A DNA stretch of 64,000 bases from Longimicrobiales bacterium (GCA_028284495.1 JANQRP010000002.1:1-64000); one strand, 5' to 3'; shown: positions 25,121 through 34,727, counted from the first letter of the stretch. Translations and numbers: made by a program. The notes: generated by a model from the sequence alone, not told the origin.

Positions 25121-25402
25121 ATGGCGCTGCGCGCACCGAAGGGCTCCACGACACGCCGGCTGCGGCGACTCGATACCCCACGGGACATTCGCGTGAAGAC
25201 GGACGACGAGGGGCGTCCGGTGCGTGTGGCCCGCGCGCGGCGCGTCCTGGCCGTCGACCGGATCGTCGAGTCGTGGCGTATCGACGACGAGTGGTGGCGG
25301 ACGCCGATCTCGCGCGCCTACGTCACGGTCGTGCTCGAGGACGGCGCCCACCTGACGCTCTACCAGGACCTGATGACGGGGAACTGGTACGTTCATGCAT
25401 GA
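25121..25402 (+). CDS. Small DUF6504-like protein of DNA-damage loci
   Basis: A 93-residue basic protein. The second half, with RVLAVDRIVESWRIDDEWW, then YVTVVLEDGAHLTLYQD and MTGNWYVHA, resembles the short DUF6504-type proteins often encoded next to imuB and dnaE2 in actinobacteria. No catalytic residues are evident, and the family has no known activity that I can state. It directly follows the SOS-type operator at 25084 and overlaps recX by 8 bp, so it is co-expressed with a RecA regulator, which supports a role in the damage response. The ATG at 25121 is chosen because an upstream in-frame ATG would lie across the operator and promoter. Confidence 0.75.
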   Translation: MALRAPKGSTTRRLRRLDTPRDIRVKTDDEGRPVRVARARRVLAVDRIVESWRIDDEWWRTPISRAYVTVVLEDGAHLTLYQDLMTGNWYVHA

Positions 25403-26153
25403 CCTGCTCGCCCCTCCCCGTCCCATACCCGTGACGGACGAGATCGGCTTCGCCGGCCACCCCGGTCCCTCCCCCGTCGTCGTCTCGCTGACTGCCCGCG
25501 GCGCGCAGGCGAGCCGGACCAAGGTCGTGCTCTCCGACGAGCGCACCTTCACGATCGCGACGGAGGCCGTCCTTTCGCTCGGCCTTTCCCGCGACACCCC
25601 CGTCGACGCGCGGCTGCAGGCGAAGCTGGTCGACGCCGACCTCCGGTTCCGTGCGAAGGACGCCGCGCTCGGCCTCATCGCACGCCGCGCCCACGCGCGC
25701 CGCGAGCTCCGCGACAAGCTCTACCGGAAGGAGTTCCCCGGCCGCGTGATCCACCGGGTGCTGGACCACCTCGAGGAGATCGGGCTGGTGGACGACCGCG
25801 CATTCGCCGAGGCGTACGTGCGCGACCGGGTGAAGCTCAAGCCGAGGGGACGGCAGGCGCTGCGGGCCGAGCTCGCGAAGAAGGGCGTGCGCGATCAGGC
25901 CGACCCTGCCATCGCGACGGTGTTCGAGAGCGAGGAGGTCGACGACCGGTCGCTCGCGCGAGACGCCGCCGAGGGCTGGCTCGCACGGCAGCGGCCGAAG
26001 ATCCTCGACGCGCTCGACGAGGGCTTCCGGAGCGAAGCCGGTCGGAAGGCGATACGACGCTACCTCGGCTGGATGGGCCGAAGGGGGTTCGGAGCCGGCA
26101 TCGCGCGCGGCGTGCTGGACGAACTCCGGAGCGGCCGACACCCGGGTCGCTGA
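25395..26153 (+). CDS. recX: RecX, regulator of RecA
   Basis: About 252 residues, with the helical RecX repeats in the C-terminal two thirds: ALGLIARRAHARRELRDKLYRKEF, VLDHLEEIGLVDDRAFAEAYVRDRVKLKPRGRQAL, ELAKKGVRDQADPAI. The N-terminal about 100 residues are a beta-rich extension (VVVSLTARG, KVVLSDERTFTIATEAVLSLGL) seen in RecX proteins of several phyla. RecX binds the RecA filament and limits its activity. There is no recA next to it; instead it is the second gene of an operon with a small damage-associated protein, headed by the candidate LexA operator. It converges on lysAC with a 10-bp gap. Confidence 0.92.
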   Translation: MHDLLAPPRPIPVTDEIGFAGHPGPSPVVVSLTARGAQASRTKVVLSDERTFTIATEAVLSLGLSRDTPVDARLQAKLVDADLRFRAKDAALGLIARRAHARRELRDKLYRKEFPGRVIHRVLDHLEEIGLVDDRAFAEAYVRDRVKLKPRGRQALRAELAKKGVRDQADPAIATVFESEEVDDRSLARDAAEGWLARQRPKILDALDEGFRSEAGRKAIRRYLGWMGRRGFGAGIARGVLDELRSGRHPGR

Positions 26154-26163
26154 CACCCGGCCG

Positions 26164-28770
26164 TCAGCTCCCGAGCACCACCTCGCGCGCAGGCTCCCGC
26201 AGATTGTAGCTGGACGCCATGACCCGCCCGTACGCCCCCGCGATGTCGATGAGGATCACGTCGCCCTCCTTCGTATCGGGAAACGGCCGGTCCACCCCGA
26301 GCCGGTCACCCGACTCACAGATCGGACCCACGATCTGGGCAACACCGGCCGCCGGTTCGTCGAGCCGCGTCAGGTTCACGATCTCGTGGTACGCGCCGTA
26401 CAGGGCCGGCCGCATGAGCGAGTTCATGCCGACGTCCAGTCCCACGTAGCGGAGATCGCCCTTCCCCTTGATCTGCGTGACCCGACCGAGCAGGACCCCG
26501 GCTTCGGCCACCATCCAGCGGCCCGGCTCCAGCCACAGGTCCAGGTCGGAATGGTCCGCTCGCAGTCCGGCCAGCCCGTTCGCGAGCCGTTCGAGCGGGA
26601 TCGGCGGAGCGCCCGGCATCGACGGCACGCCGAGCCCACCCCCGAGGTTGAGGACCTCGACCTCGGGGAAGTATTCGCGTAGCCCCGCGAGTGTACGCCC
26701 GACCCGGACCCAGTGGTCGCCGTCGAGGATGTCGCTTCCCGAGTGGGTGTGGAGTCCCCGTACACGTGCACCCGCAGCCGTGAGCGCCTCCGCGGCGCGC
26801 CCGAGCTCGAAGTGCGGGATCCCGAACTTCGAGTGGCGCCCGCCCGTCACGACTTTCTCGTGGTGCCCTCGCCCCCACCCGGGATCCACCCGGAGGAAGA
26901 CGTCCCGGTCACGGAAGGTCTCCGACCACTCCTCGATCGGGTGAAGCGCGTCGAGCGTCGTCCGATAGCCACGCCCGAGCGCGTCCTCGTACTCGCGCCG
27001 GGCGGCGAAATTCGGCGTGAACACGACGTCGCCCGGATCGAGGCCCGGGAGGGTCGCCTCGAGATGCCGGAGCTCACCGGGAGACACGCACTCGAATCCC
27101 GCGCCCGCCTCGCGGCAGGTCTCGAGCACCGCGGGGTGCCAGTTCGCCTTCATCGCGTAGAGGACGCGATCGACCTCGTCGAGGGTCGTGAGTTCGGATG
27201 CGCGTCGGCGGACTGTGTCGAGGTGGTACACGTAGGCCGGTCCCTCCTGGGCGATCCCCACGAGTTCCGCCACGCGCTCCCGCCACCACCGACCCCGACC
27301 CCGCCGGCGCGGTGCGGCCCAGTCCGGATCGGCGGGCGCCGGCGTGGACGCAGCGTCACGCCAGTCGCCGAGGCCGTCGACCAGGGCGGCGTGGAGCCGC
27401 TCGACGAGGCGGCCCGCCTGCGTCTCGTCCACCACGACGGTGAAGTTGAGGTCGTTCGCGGCCTGCGAGACGAGGTGGATCCGGTGCTCCTCGAACGCCT
27501 GAAGGATCGGCCCCAGCCGGTGGAGCTGACGTCGGACGTTGCGGCCCACGAGGCTCACCGCCGTGCACCCGCTGACGACGCGGACCGTCGAGAACGCCCC
27601 GAGCGCCGACACGATGCGGTCGATCGTGCTCCGGTCGATCAGGTTCGCGTCGCCGTCGAGCGACACGGTGACGTTGGTCTCCGACGTCGAGACGAGGTCC
27701 ACCGACACCCCCTCCTCCGCGATCACGGCCAGCGCACGCGCGAGGAATCCGACCTCCTGCCACATCCCCACCGTCTCGATCGAGAGCAGCAGCACGCCGT
27801 TCTTCCGCGAGACGGCTCGAAGCCCCGGGCGTGACTCCGGCAGGTCGGGCAGGATGCGCGTGCCGGGGGAGTCGGGGTCCAGCGAGCTTCGCAGATGGAT
27901 CGGAATGCGGCGCCGACGGAGCGCCGGGATGCAGCGGGGGTGGAGCACGCGGCTTCCGGTCGTCGCGATCTCCTGCGCCTCGGCGTAGTCGAGTTCGGGA
28001 ATCAGTCGCGCCGCCGGCACCGCGCGCGGATCCGCCGAGAACATTCCCGGGACGTCGGACCAGATCTCGAGCCGGCGGGCGTCCAGGCGACCGGCGAGGT
28101 AGGCGGCGGCGGTATCCGACCCGCCCCGGCCGAGGAGCACGCGGGCGCCGGATTCGGCGTCGCGGGCGACGAAGCCCTGTGTCACCACGACCTCGTGCCC
28201 CGCTGCGGCGATCCTCGCCACCGCCTTCGGCGCGACCGCTGCGTCGCACTCGGCCGAGAGCCACCGCCGGCGACCGCGGGCGCGTCCGTCCGAGACCAGC
28301 AGATCCGTCGACGCGACGGCGCCGGCGTCGAGCCCGCGTTCGCGCAGAAAGTCCGTGGCGAGCGGCGTGACGAGTCTCTCCCCGAACGACGTCACCCCCG
28401 CCTGGAGCCGCCACCCGTCCGCGCCGGCGCCCCCCTCTCCGGGGGCAAGGTGCGGCGCCTCCGCGAGCGCGGCCGCCAGCTCGTCCAGGAGCCGCGCGGT
28501 TTGGTCGCGCGCCGCGTCTCCGGCGCCGAGCCTGTCGGCGAGCTCGGTGACGCGATCCCGCAGGGTGGCCAATTCCTCGGCACGGACGTGATCGTCCGCG
28601 GCGAGCATCGAGCCGAGCAGATCGGTGACCCCGGGCTGGGCCGAGTGCACGACGACGGGACGCAGGCCCTCCTGGGTCCGCTGGCGGACGGTGTCGGCCA
28701 CGACGTCCCAACGCTCGCGCGACGCGACGCTCGTGCCTCCGAACTTGAGGACGACGACGGAATCGGTCAC
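26164..28770 (-). CDS. lysAC: Bifunctional aspartokinase / diaminopimelate decarboxylase
   Basis: An 868-residue fusion of the first and last enzymes of lysine synthesis. Residues 1 to about 310 are the kinase (VVVLKFGGTSVASRERW, GRGGSDTAAAYLAGRLDA, SDVPGMFSADPR), followed by two ACT-type regulatory segments up to about 460. The decarboxylase begins near 500 with PLP-binding Lys541 in YAMKAN, then HSKFGIP, HTHSGSD, LNLGGGLG, EPGRWMVAEAG and the C-terminal GPICESGD, GAYG. Fusions of this kind are known in Xanthomonas-like bacteria and some others. Whether lysine inhibits the kinase half cannot be read. It is a single-gene unit: the gaps to the convergent recX and to the next leftward gene are 10 and 36 bp. 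Confidence 0.95.
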   Translation of the reverse strand: MTDSVVVLKFGGTSVASRERWDVVADTVRQRTQEGLRPVVVHSAQPGVTDLLGSMLAADDHVRAEELATLRDRVTELADRLGAGDAARDQTARLLDELAAALAEAPHLAPGEGGAGADGWRLQAGVTSFGERLVTPLATDFLRERGLDAGAVASTDLLVSDGRARGRRRWLSAECDAAVAPKAVARIAAAGHEVVVTQGFVARDAESGARVLLGRGGSDTAAAYLAGRLDARRLEIWSDVPGMFSADPRAVPAARLIPELDYAEAQEIATTGSRVLHPRCIPALRRRRIPIHLRSSLDPDSPGTRILPDLPESRPGLRAVSRKNGVLLLSIETVGMWQEVGFLARALAVIAEEGVSVDLVSTSETNVTVSLDGDANLIDRSTIDRIVSALGAFSTVRVVSGCTAVSLVGRNVRRQLHRLGPILQAFEEHRIHLVSQAANDLNFTVVVDETQAGRLVERLHAALVDGLGDWRDAASTPAPADPDWAAPRRRGRGRWWRERVAELVGIAQEGPAYVYHLDTVRRRASELTTLDEVDRVLYAMKANWHPAVLETCREAGAGFECVSPGELRHLEATLPGLDPGDVVFTPNFAARREYEDALGRGYRTTLDALHPIEEWSETFRDRDVFLRVDPGWGRGHHEKVVTGGRHSKFGIPHFELGRAAEALTAAGARVRGLHTHSGSDILDGDHWVRVGRTLAGLREYFPEVEVLNLGGGLGVPSMPGAPPIPLERLANGLAGLRADHSDLDLWLEPGRWMVAEAGVLLGRVTQIKGKGDLRYVGLDVGMNSLMRPALYGAYHEIVNLTRLDEPAAGVAQIVGPICESGDRLGVDRPFPDTKEGDVILIDIAGAYGRVMASSYNLREPAREVVLGS

Positions 28771-28806
28771 GTGGGCCGGAGTCGTGAGGATCGCGGCCTC
28801 GTTCAG

Positions 28807-30264
28807 TCAGCCGCCGGGCCCGAGATCGATACCGTCCGCGATTGCGGCACGCCAGTCGGCCAGCGCCACATGCAGCTTCAGCCTCGTCTCGACGAGCTTC
28901 ACGAGCGCGTCGAACGCCGCCTGTTCGCGGAGCTGAAGCGCGAGGAGATCGGAGGCGCCGGCGGCGAACCGCTCCGCCTCGGCCGCGCGGAGCTGCTCGG
29001 CCAAGTCGCCGGCAACCTCGGCACGGTCGACCTGCTCCAGCGCCGCCTCGAGATCCGCCGCCGCCGTGCGCACGTCGGCCGACACCTTCTCCCGCCCGAA
29101 CCGGAGCTTCGTGCGGGCCACCTCCACCTTGGTCTCCGCCTGCAGCTGCTTGCCGGTCTCCGCGCGGCGCTGGACCGGAAGCTTGAACTCCACGGCGGCA
29201 GTGAGCTCCTCGCGCGCCAAGTCACCGTACAGCTCGGCGCCGAAGTCGCGCGTGGCCTCGACGCGCGCATCGAGGGTCGGGAGCGCATCGCCGACCGCCA
29301 GCCGACGCGCGACGTCCGCCCGCGCGACATCGAGGGCGAGTACCGCGAGCTCCGGCCGGTAGACCAGCGCACGGGCGAGCCCCGCCTCCAGGTCCGGGGG
29401 CGGCACGTCCGGCACCAGCAGGGTCGGTGGGAGACGCTCCTCCCCCGGGATGAGCGGCCCGAGTTCCGGATCCGGCCGAAAGAGGAAGAGCGAGAGTACG
29501 ACGGAGGCCTCGCGAAGCGCCCGCTCAGCCTCGACGACGGCGATCTCCCGCGACACGACGAGCCCCTCGTTGTCGACGAGATCGATGTCGGCCCTCAGCC
29601 CGCTCTCGACCTGCGCCTCGAGGCCCGCGGTTCGATCCAGAGCGAGCTGCAGCAGCTCGCGCGCAAGCGCCAGCTTCTCCCCCGCGGCGACCCAGTCGTG
29701 ATACGCGACGTAGGCGCCGCGGACGAGGTCGAGCCGCTGTCGGGCCACGACGGGCGCGACCGCCTCGAGTTCGAGCTCCGCGCGTTCGATGCCGGCCCGG
29801 GCCGGATCGATCGGTCCGCCCTTGAGCAGCGGAATCCGGAGCCCGAGCGCCAGCTCGCCGTCGTCGAAGGTCCGGTTGTCGTAGTAGTCGGGGAGCGTCT
29901 CACCGGTCGTGAGGCGGTACCCTCCGTACACCGTGGAGCCCCAGAGCCCCGTGAACTGCTCGAGACCCGCGGACGTCTCGGTGTACTCGTAGAAGCCATC
30001 GACCGTCCCACCCACCTTCGCGAAGAGGTCGAGATCGAAGGCGCCGCGCGCCTCACGCAGGCGCCCCTCGGCGATGGCGCGCTCGAGCTCCGCGATCAGC
30101 AGCGGCGGATACCAGCCGAGCGCCCCCACCGCCACGTCCTCCCACAGCAGCGGCACTCCCTGCTCAGCCGCGAGACCGGCATCCTGGGCGCCGAGCGACG
30201 CCGGAACGAACGCCGCCCACGCCACCAGGGTGGCACCGACCACGGCGCGCCGCGTCACGGTCAC
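28807..30264 (-). CDS. TolC-like outer-membrane efflux protein
   Basis: About 485 residues with a signal peptide (RRAVVGATLVAWAAFVPASLGAQ) and two long helical halves typical of TolC: VYRPELAVLALDVARADVARRLAVGDALP and the similar-looking AYHDWVAAGEKLALARELLQLA. It should form the trimeric outer-membrane channel for the HlyD and ABC proteins encoded just upstream. Start is GTG 30264, whose GTGA overlaps the HlyD stop; no ATG is available in frame. Substrate unknown. Confidence 0.88.
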   Translation of the reverse strand: MTVTRRAVVGATLVAWAAFVPASLGAQDAGLAAEQGVPLLWEDVAVGALGWYPPLLIAELERAIAEGRLREARGAFDLDLFAKVGGTVDGFYEYTETSAGLEQFTGLWGSTVYGGYRLTTGETLPDYYDNRTFDDGELALGLRIPLLKGGPIDPARAGIERAELELEAVAPVVARQRLDLVRGAYVAYHDWVAAGEKLALARELLQLALDRTAGLEAQVESGLRADIDLVDNEGLVVSREIAVVEAERALREASVVLSLFLFRPDPELGPLIPGEERLPPTLLVPDVPPPDLEAGLARALVYRPELAVLALDVARADVARRLAVGDALPTLDARVEATRDFGAELYGDLAREELTAAVEFKLPVQRRAETGKQLQAETKVEVARTKLRFGREKVSADVRTAAADLEAALEQVDRAEVAGDLAEQLRAAEAERFAAGASDLLALQLREQAAFDALVKLVETRLKLHVALADWRAAIADGIDLGPGG

Positions 30265-31619
30265 GTCCCCGATCCCACCACCGTTCCGCTCGTCGGGCTG
30301 TCGGGGAGCGTCGGCGGGAATCCGTTGAGCTGGCGCCAGATCTCGTACCAGAGGGGCACGCGGTTGAGCAGGACCCAGCCGCGGGTCTTCACGCCCTGAC
30401 GGAGCCAGCGCGGCCCGGGCCACTCGACCAGCTCCCCGTCCCGCACCGTGTCCGCCACAGGAGTGACGAGCACGCGGAACCGTCCGGTCCCGTCGTCGGT
30501 CGGGTCGATGAGGACGACCTCGCCTCCGAAGGTACCACGCGCCACCGACGGCCAGCCGATGAATTGCACCGCGGGCCACCCCTCGAACTGGAGTCGGACG
30601 GGGCTGCCGGGTTGAACGACGTTGCCGTCTTCGTCGACGACTCGCTCGCGGACGAGTGGCACGTCGTTGCCGTCCATCCAGATCTCGACCCGGCGATCCT
30701 CGACGGGGGTCTCGGGCACGATCGTGGCGAGCGCCTTCCCGGCGCTCAGGAACGTTCCCTCGGTAGCGTCCACGCGAAAGATGACGCCGTCCCGCGGCGC
30801 TTCCACCGACAGCCGGTCGTACGCGTTGGTCTGGCTACTCACCGAGGCGACGGACGCTGCCGCGTCGGCCGAATCGGCGCGGGCGGCAGCGACGTTGGCG
30901 CGCAGCGAGTTGATTCCGCCGAGACCGTCCAGCTCGATACGCCGTCGCGCGGCCTCCGCCTGGGCGCGCGCTGCCGCGGTCCGGTCGCGTTCGAGACGGG
31001 CGAGCTCGTACTCGCGCTCCGACAGGAGCGCTCTGTCGGCGTTCCGGAAGAGTCGCTCGGCCCGCTCGAACTGTAGAGCGGCGGTCTCCGCCGTGACCTC
31101 GGCCGCGTCCAGTTCAAGGTCTGCCGCCGCGATCGTCTCGGGGAGCGCCGCCTCGGCAGCCTCGAGTTGCCGACGGTACCCGTCCAGCACCTCGGCCGCC
31201 GCCTCGAGTCGATCCACCGCCGCCTCGCGCTGGAGTTCGAGGTTCTGCCGAAGATCAGGGTCGTTGTCGCCGATCACGAAGAGGACGTCGCCCTCCCGGA
31301 CTCGCTGGCCCTCCACGACCCGGCTCTCGACGAGACGACCGGACAGTGGCGCCTCCAGCACCTGGGGACGATCGAGCGGATCGAGCGCCACGACCTGACC
31401 GTTGCCTCGCACGAACTGCTGCCAGGGCAGGACCAGGACCAGGAGCCCGTAAAGTACGAACGCTCCCGCCGCAAGAATCCCCATCCGCCGCACGATCGGC
31501 GGCGACTCCGTCTGCTCCACAGCGGGGAAGTCCACACGGTGGTCGAGCATCGGGAACGCGTCGGACGGAAGGGACTCCCGCTCGGCGATCCTCTCCTCGC
31601 GCGTGGTCGGGCGGCTCAT
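30261..31619 (-). CDS. HlyD-family membrane-fusion (periplasmic adaptor) protein
   Basis: A 452-residue adaptor with one N-terminal membrane helix (GILAAGAFVLYGLLVLVLPW), a biotinyl-lipoyl-like half (VLEAPLSGRLVESRVVEGQRVREGDVLF), a long alpha-helical hairpin (about 120-260, heptad-like Ala, Glu and Leu) and the second lipoyl half (RLSVEAPRDGVIFRV). It links the inner-membrane ABC protein to the TolC-like channel. Both junctions overlap by ATGA or GTGA, so the three proteins are translated as a unit. The C-terminal tail after GVKTRGWVLLNRVPLWYEIW is Pro/Ser-rich. Confidence 0.92.
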   Translation of the reverse strand: MSRPTTREERIAERESLPSDAFPMLDHRVDFPAVEQTESPPIVRRMGILAAGAFVLYGLLVLVLPWQQFVRGNGQVVALDPLDRPQVLEAPLSGRLVESRVVEGQRVREGDVLFVIGDNDPDLRQNLELQREAAVDRLEAAAEVLDGYRRQLEAAEAALPETIAAADLELDAAEVTAETAALQFERAERLFRNADRALLSEREYELARLERDRTAAARAQAEAARRRIELDGLGGINSLRANVAAARADSADAAASVASVSSQTNAYDRLSVEAPRDGVIFRVDATEGTFLSAGKALATIVPETPVEDRRVEIWMDGNDVPLVRERVVDEDGNVVQPGSPVRLQFEGWPAVQFIGWPSVARGTFGGEVVLIDPTDDGTGRFRVLVTPVADTVRDGELVEWPGPRWLRQGVKTRGWVLLNRVPLWYEIWRQLNGFPPTLPDSPTSGTVVGSGT

Positions 31620-33361
31620 CCCGTCACCCCCGTGCGCATCGGTCCGAAGGAGGCCATGTCGATCGTGCGGTCACACCGCTCGATAACGGATGGGTCGCGG
31701 GTGGCGACGAGAAGCGTCCAGCCGTTGTCGTGTCCGAACACGAAGTCCGTCAGCTCCGTGAAGGTCTGCGGCTCGAGATTCTCGAGGTTCTCGTCGAGCA
31801 GCAGCAGCGAGGGCTCGCCGACGATCGCGCGCGCGATGATCAGACGCGATCGCTGGGAGGACGACAGCGGCCGGCCGCCCACGTTCAGGATCGAGTCGAG
31901 GGCCGAGGGCAGCCGCATCACGTCGTCGAGAAGACCGACCTTGCCAAGTGCGTGGCGCACATCCTGCCGCGACACGCCCGGGCGACCGAAGCTGACGTTC
32001 TCGAAGACCGACGCCTCGACCAGGTCCTGCCCGCGAACCAGCGCCACTCGGTGGCGGAGCTCCTCCAGATCCCAGTCGCGCACGTCCACTCCGTCGATCG
32101 ACACGAGGCCTGCCTGCGGGATGCGGATGCCGAACAGGATCTCCATCACCGTGGAGGTACCGAAACCGGCGGCACCCACCAGAGCGACGCGCTCCTGACG
32201 CTCGAGCCTGAACGTCACACCCTGCAGGACCGGACGCATCGGATCGTATCCGAATTCGAGTCCCTCGAGTTCGACGAGAGCGCCCACCTGGTCCGATTGC
32301 GGCCGCTCGCCCCCCTCCCGCTCGGTCGGCAGGTCGACCACGTAGCCGATCTTGTCAACGGCCGCGAGTGCATCGTAGAACGCCTCGACGTGTTTCCCCA
32401 ACGACGCCAGGTTCGCGACGATGGTCGACACGATGATCTCGGCGGCGACGAGCTGACCAAGGGTGAGCTCGGCATTCAGCACCAGCCAGCCGCCGAGACC
32501 GAGGAGCGCCGCAGATGCGACCGCCTGCAGACCCAGGAAGGCGAAGATCTGGCGGAAGAGGATCTTCCAGTGGCGCTCCCGCGCCTCCAGATACTCCTCC
32601 GCGAGCTCGTTCGCCCGCATGCCCGCAAGGTGCGAGGCACCATCGGATTTGAAGAGGTACGGAAAGAGCGCCACCTGCTCGAGCCACGACGCGACGCGGT
32701 GCTTGGCGTACGACTCGTCGATGCTCGATGTCACCGCCCCCCGTCCCAGCGTCAGCGGGACCACGGCCACGTAGGCGATCAGCACGAGATCGAAAACCAG
32801 CAGGAACGGATGGTAGAAGCCGAGAATCAGCAGGCCGATGAACGCTCCGAGCGCGAGGTTCACGCCGTCGAGCAGGATGAGTGCACCCGACTTCTGGACG
32901 GTGATCACGTCGAAGAAGCGATTCACCAGATCCGGGCCGAGCTTCTGGTCGAGCGCTTCCATCCGAACGCGTGGCAATCGGTGCGCCAGGTCCGCCGTGA
33001 GCCGCACGAAGACCCTTCGCTGGAGCAGCTCTGTCACGAAGTACTGGGCGGCCCTCACGAGCCCGAGCAGCACCAGGAAGCCGAACAGACCCAGCGACAG
33101 CACGACGAGCGCCTGCACGTACACGCCCTCGGACGCGCCGAAGGCCAGCGAGTTCACGAGCGCGTCCACCGCGAGCGGCGTCGCGAGGTAGAGCACACCC
33201 GCGAGCACGGCGAACAGCACGACGATCCAGAGGTCGCGGCGTTCGGGCAGCAGAAGCTGGTAGAGTCGCTTGAACGGCGGGTGTGGCGGCGCGTGGTCGG
33301 ACCGCGCGTCCTGCGCCGTCATGCCGGCGCCGGACATCGTGCGGAAGGCGCCATCGGCCAT
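31616..33361 (-). CDS. ABC-exporter-like membrane protein with degenerate ATPase domain
   Basis: A 581-residue half-transporter: about six membrane helices (for example LWIVVLFAVLAGVLYLATPL, LFGFLVLLGLVRAAQYFVT, FIGLLILGFYHPFLLVFDLVLIAYVAVVPL) and a C-terminal nucleotide-binding domain. That domain lacks key residues. The Walker A reads GAAGFGTST, with Thr402 instead of Lys; the signature is PLSSSQ instead of LSGGQ; the switch His is replaced (VATRDPS). The Walker B LLLLDENLENLEP remains. It probably binds nucleotide poorly and may not hydrolyse it as a homodimer. It is the first gene of the operon ABC-HlyD-TolC, so it could act with another ABC subunit encoded elsewhere or in a non-catalytic way. 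No N-terminal peptidase domain is present. Confidence 0.88.
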   Translation of the reverse strand: MADGAFRTMSGAGMTAQDARSDHAPPHPPFKRLYQLLLPERRDLWIVVLFAVLAGVLYLATPLAVDALVNSLAFGASEGVYVQALVVLSLGLFGFLVLLGLVRAAQYFVTELLQRRVFVRLTADLAHRLPRVRMEALDQKLGPDLVNRFFDVITVQKSGALILLDGVNLALGAFIGLLILGFYHPFLLVFDLVLIAYVAVVPLTLGRGAVTSSIDESYAKHRVASWLEQVALFPYLFKSDGASHLAGMRANELAEEYLEARERHWKILFRQIFAFLGLQAVASAALLGLGGWLVLNAELTLGQLVAAEIIVSTIVANLASLGKHVEAFYDALAAVDKIGYVVDLPTEREGGERPQSDQVGALVELEGLEFGYDPMRPVLQGVTFRLERQERVALVGAAGFGTSTVMEILFGIRIPQAGLVSIDGVDVRDWDLEELRHRVALVRGQDLVEASVFENVSFGRPGVSRQDVRHALGKVGLLDDVMRLPSALDSILNVGGRPLSSSQRSRLIIARAIVGEPSLLLLDENLENLEPQTFTELTDFVFGHDNGWTLLVATRDPSVIERCDRTIDMASFGPMRTGVTG

Positions 33362-33488
33362 GTGTGCCTCCCGGATCGTGGGCGAGGGTCGGGTTCGTCG
33401 GGCCGCGCTTACCCCGCCCCCGCGCTCGGTGTGCCATCCGCCGCGGAAGGGGAAACGCCGGCCGCGTGATGCGACCGCCCGACCCGTG

Positions 33489-34727
33489 CTACGGTGGTGA
33501 CACGAGTCGGTACACGCGCACGTACTCCACCTCGAATTCGTCGGTCACCACGCCGGCCACGAGGTCGCGGCCGATCCAGTGAAGCTCGAAGCCGTCCGGC
33601 AGATGGACCGCTCGGGTGAGCGACCCCGACGCGTCGAACACTCGCCACCGCCGCGACGCGTCGAAGCGCTCGACGTGCTCCCTCACCCACGTCTCGCCCG
33701 TCGCCGCGGTTCGGAGCAGCTGCCAGTGGGGCCGAACCTGCGGCCGGTCCACCTCGATCCAGAAGCTCTCCCCCGCCTCGAGGAACCCCGGTGGGAAGTC
33801 GCCTTCGACCTCGGTCAGCTCCGCCTCCTCCTGGCGGCGCACCTCGTTCCATGCGCCCTCGGTGAGTGGGGCCGCGGCCTCGAGAATTCGCCACCTCTCC
33901 ACCTCCGTGCCCGAGGCGTCCCAGAGCCGGACCTCCGGATGCTCCGTCACGCCCCCCACGAACCGGTCGCCCAGTACCTCCATCGCGTTGTCCGGGCCGA
34001 ACGGTACATCGCGGAACGAGACGAAGTCGGCGGCCTGTACCACCCAGCCCAGATCGCCCGGAAGCTCGGCGAACACGGAGGGGGCCGAGCCGTCGGGGGC
34101 CGCGATCGCATGGAACTCCGTGGAGCGCGCTTCGTAGCCGCGTCCGGTGCCGCCGGTGGAGTACGATCCGTCGCTCCGTCGCACGCCCCACCCACCCGAC
34201 TCGAGCCGACCGAAGGGCGTCACCGTGCCCTCGGGCAGAGCCTCGAACGTCACCTCCCGGACCAGCGCACCGTCGGCGTCGAAGACGCTCACGCGCCGCT
34301 GGCGCGAATCGTAGACCGCCAGTGAATCCGCCGGGAGCACGAACAGGCGCGACAGCGCGACGAACTCACCCGGACCCTCTCCCCTCCGGCCGATGGTGCG
34401 GACGTACGCGCCGTCGGCGTCGAACACCCGCACCTCCTCCGTCGAGCCATTGGCGACGAGCCACGACCCGTCCGACCGTCGCTCGACGTCGTTTACCTGG
34501 TACAGCGTCTCGGCGTCCGATCCGTCGAGCGCGCCGATCGAGAGCACGGGTTCGGGATCGGTGGTCCAGACCGGAAGGCCGTCGGGCACGCTTTCGACGA
34601 TGCGGACTCCGGCGGAGTCCCGCACGGTGGGCTCGGGCGTACGTCCGTCGGCCACGGCCGGGCCGTCGCCGCCGCACCCGGCGACGCCGTACAGGAACAC
34701 GGCAGAGACGATCGGGAACGTGCGCAT
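33489..34727 (-). CDS. Beta-propeller lipoprotein of the DSAGV family
   Basis: About 412 residues starting at ATG 34727 with a lipoprotein signal (MRTFPIVSAVFLYGVAGCGG). After the lipobox comes TVRDSAGVRIVES and SIGALDGSDAETLYQVNDVERRSDG, a signature shared with the gene at 37001. Repeats such as EEVRVFDADGAYVRTIGRRGEGPGEF and RRVSVFDADGALVREV form propeller blades. Proteins of this kind are numerous in Gemmatimonadota genomes; their function is unknown. It is divergent from the paralogue at 34800, with a 72-bp gap between starts. Confidence 0.85.
   Translation of the reverse strand: MRTFPIVSAVFLYGVAGCGGDGPAVADGRTPEPTVRDSAGVRIVESVPDGLPVWTTDPEPVLSIGALDGSDAETLYQVNDVERRSDGSWLVANGSTEEVRVFDADGAYVRTIGRRGEGPGEFVALSRLFVLPADSLAVYDSRQRRVSVFDADGALVREVTFEALPEGTVTPFGRLESGGWGVRRSDGSYSTGGTGRGYEARSTEFHAIAAPDGSAPSVFAELPGDLGWVVQAADFVSFRDVPFGPDNAMEVLGDRFVGGVTEHPEVRLWDASGTEVERWRILEAAAPLTEGAWNEVRRQEEAELTEVEGDFPPGFLEAGESFWIEVDRPQVRPHWQLLRTAATGETWVREHVERFDASRRWRVFDASGSLTRAVHLPDGFELHWIGRDLVAGVVTDEFEVEYVRVYRLVSPP

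Noticed and set aside
27895..33469. Long plus-strand frames opposite lysAC, TolC, HlyD and the ABC gene (27895-30399, 31346-33469)
   Set aside because: Rich in Arg, Glu and His from reversed GC3 codons; no recognisable motif, and the minus-strand genes are complete and well matched.
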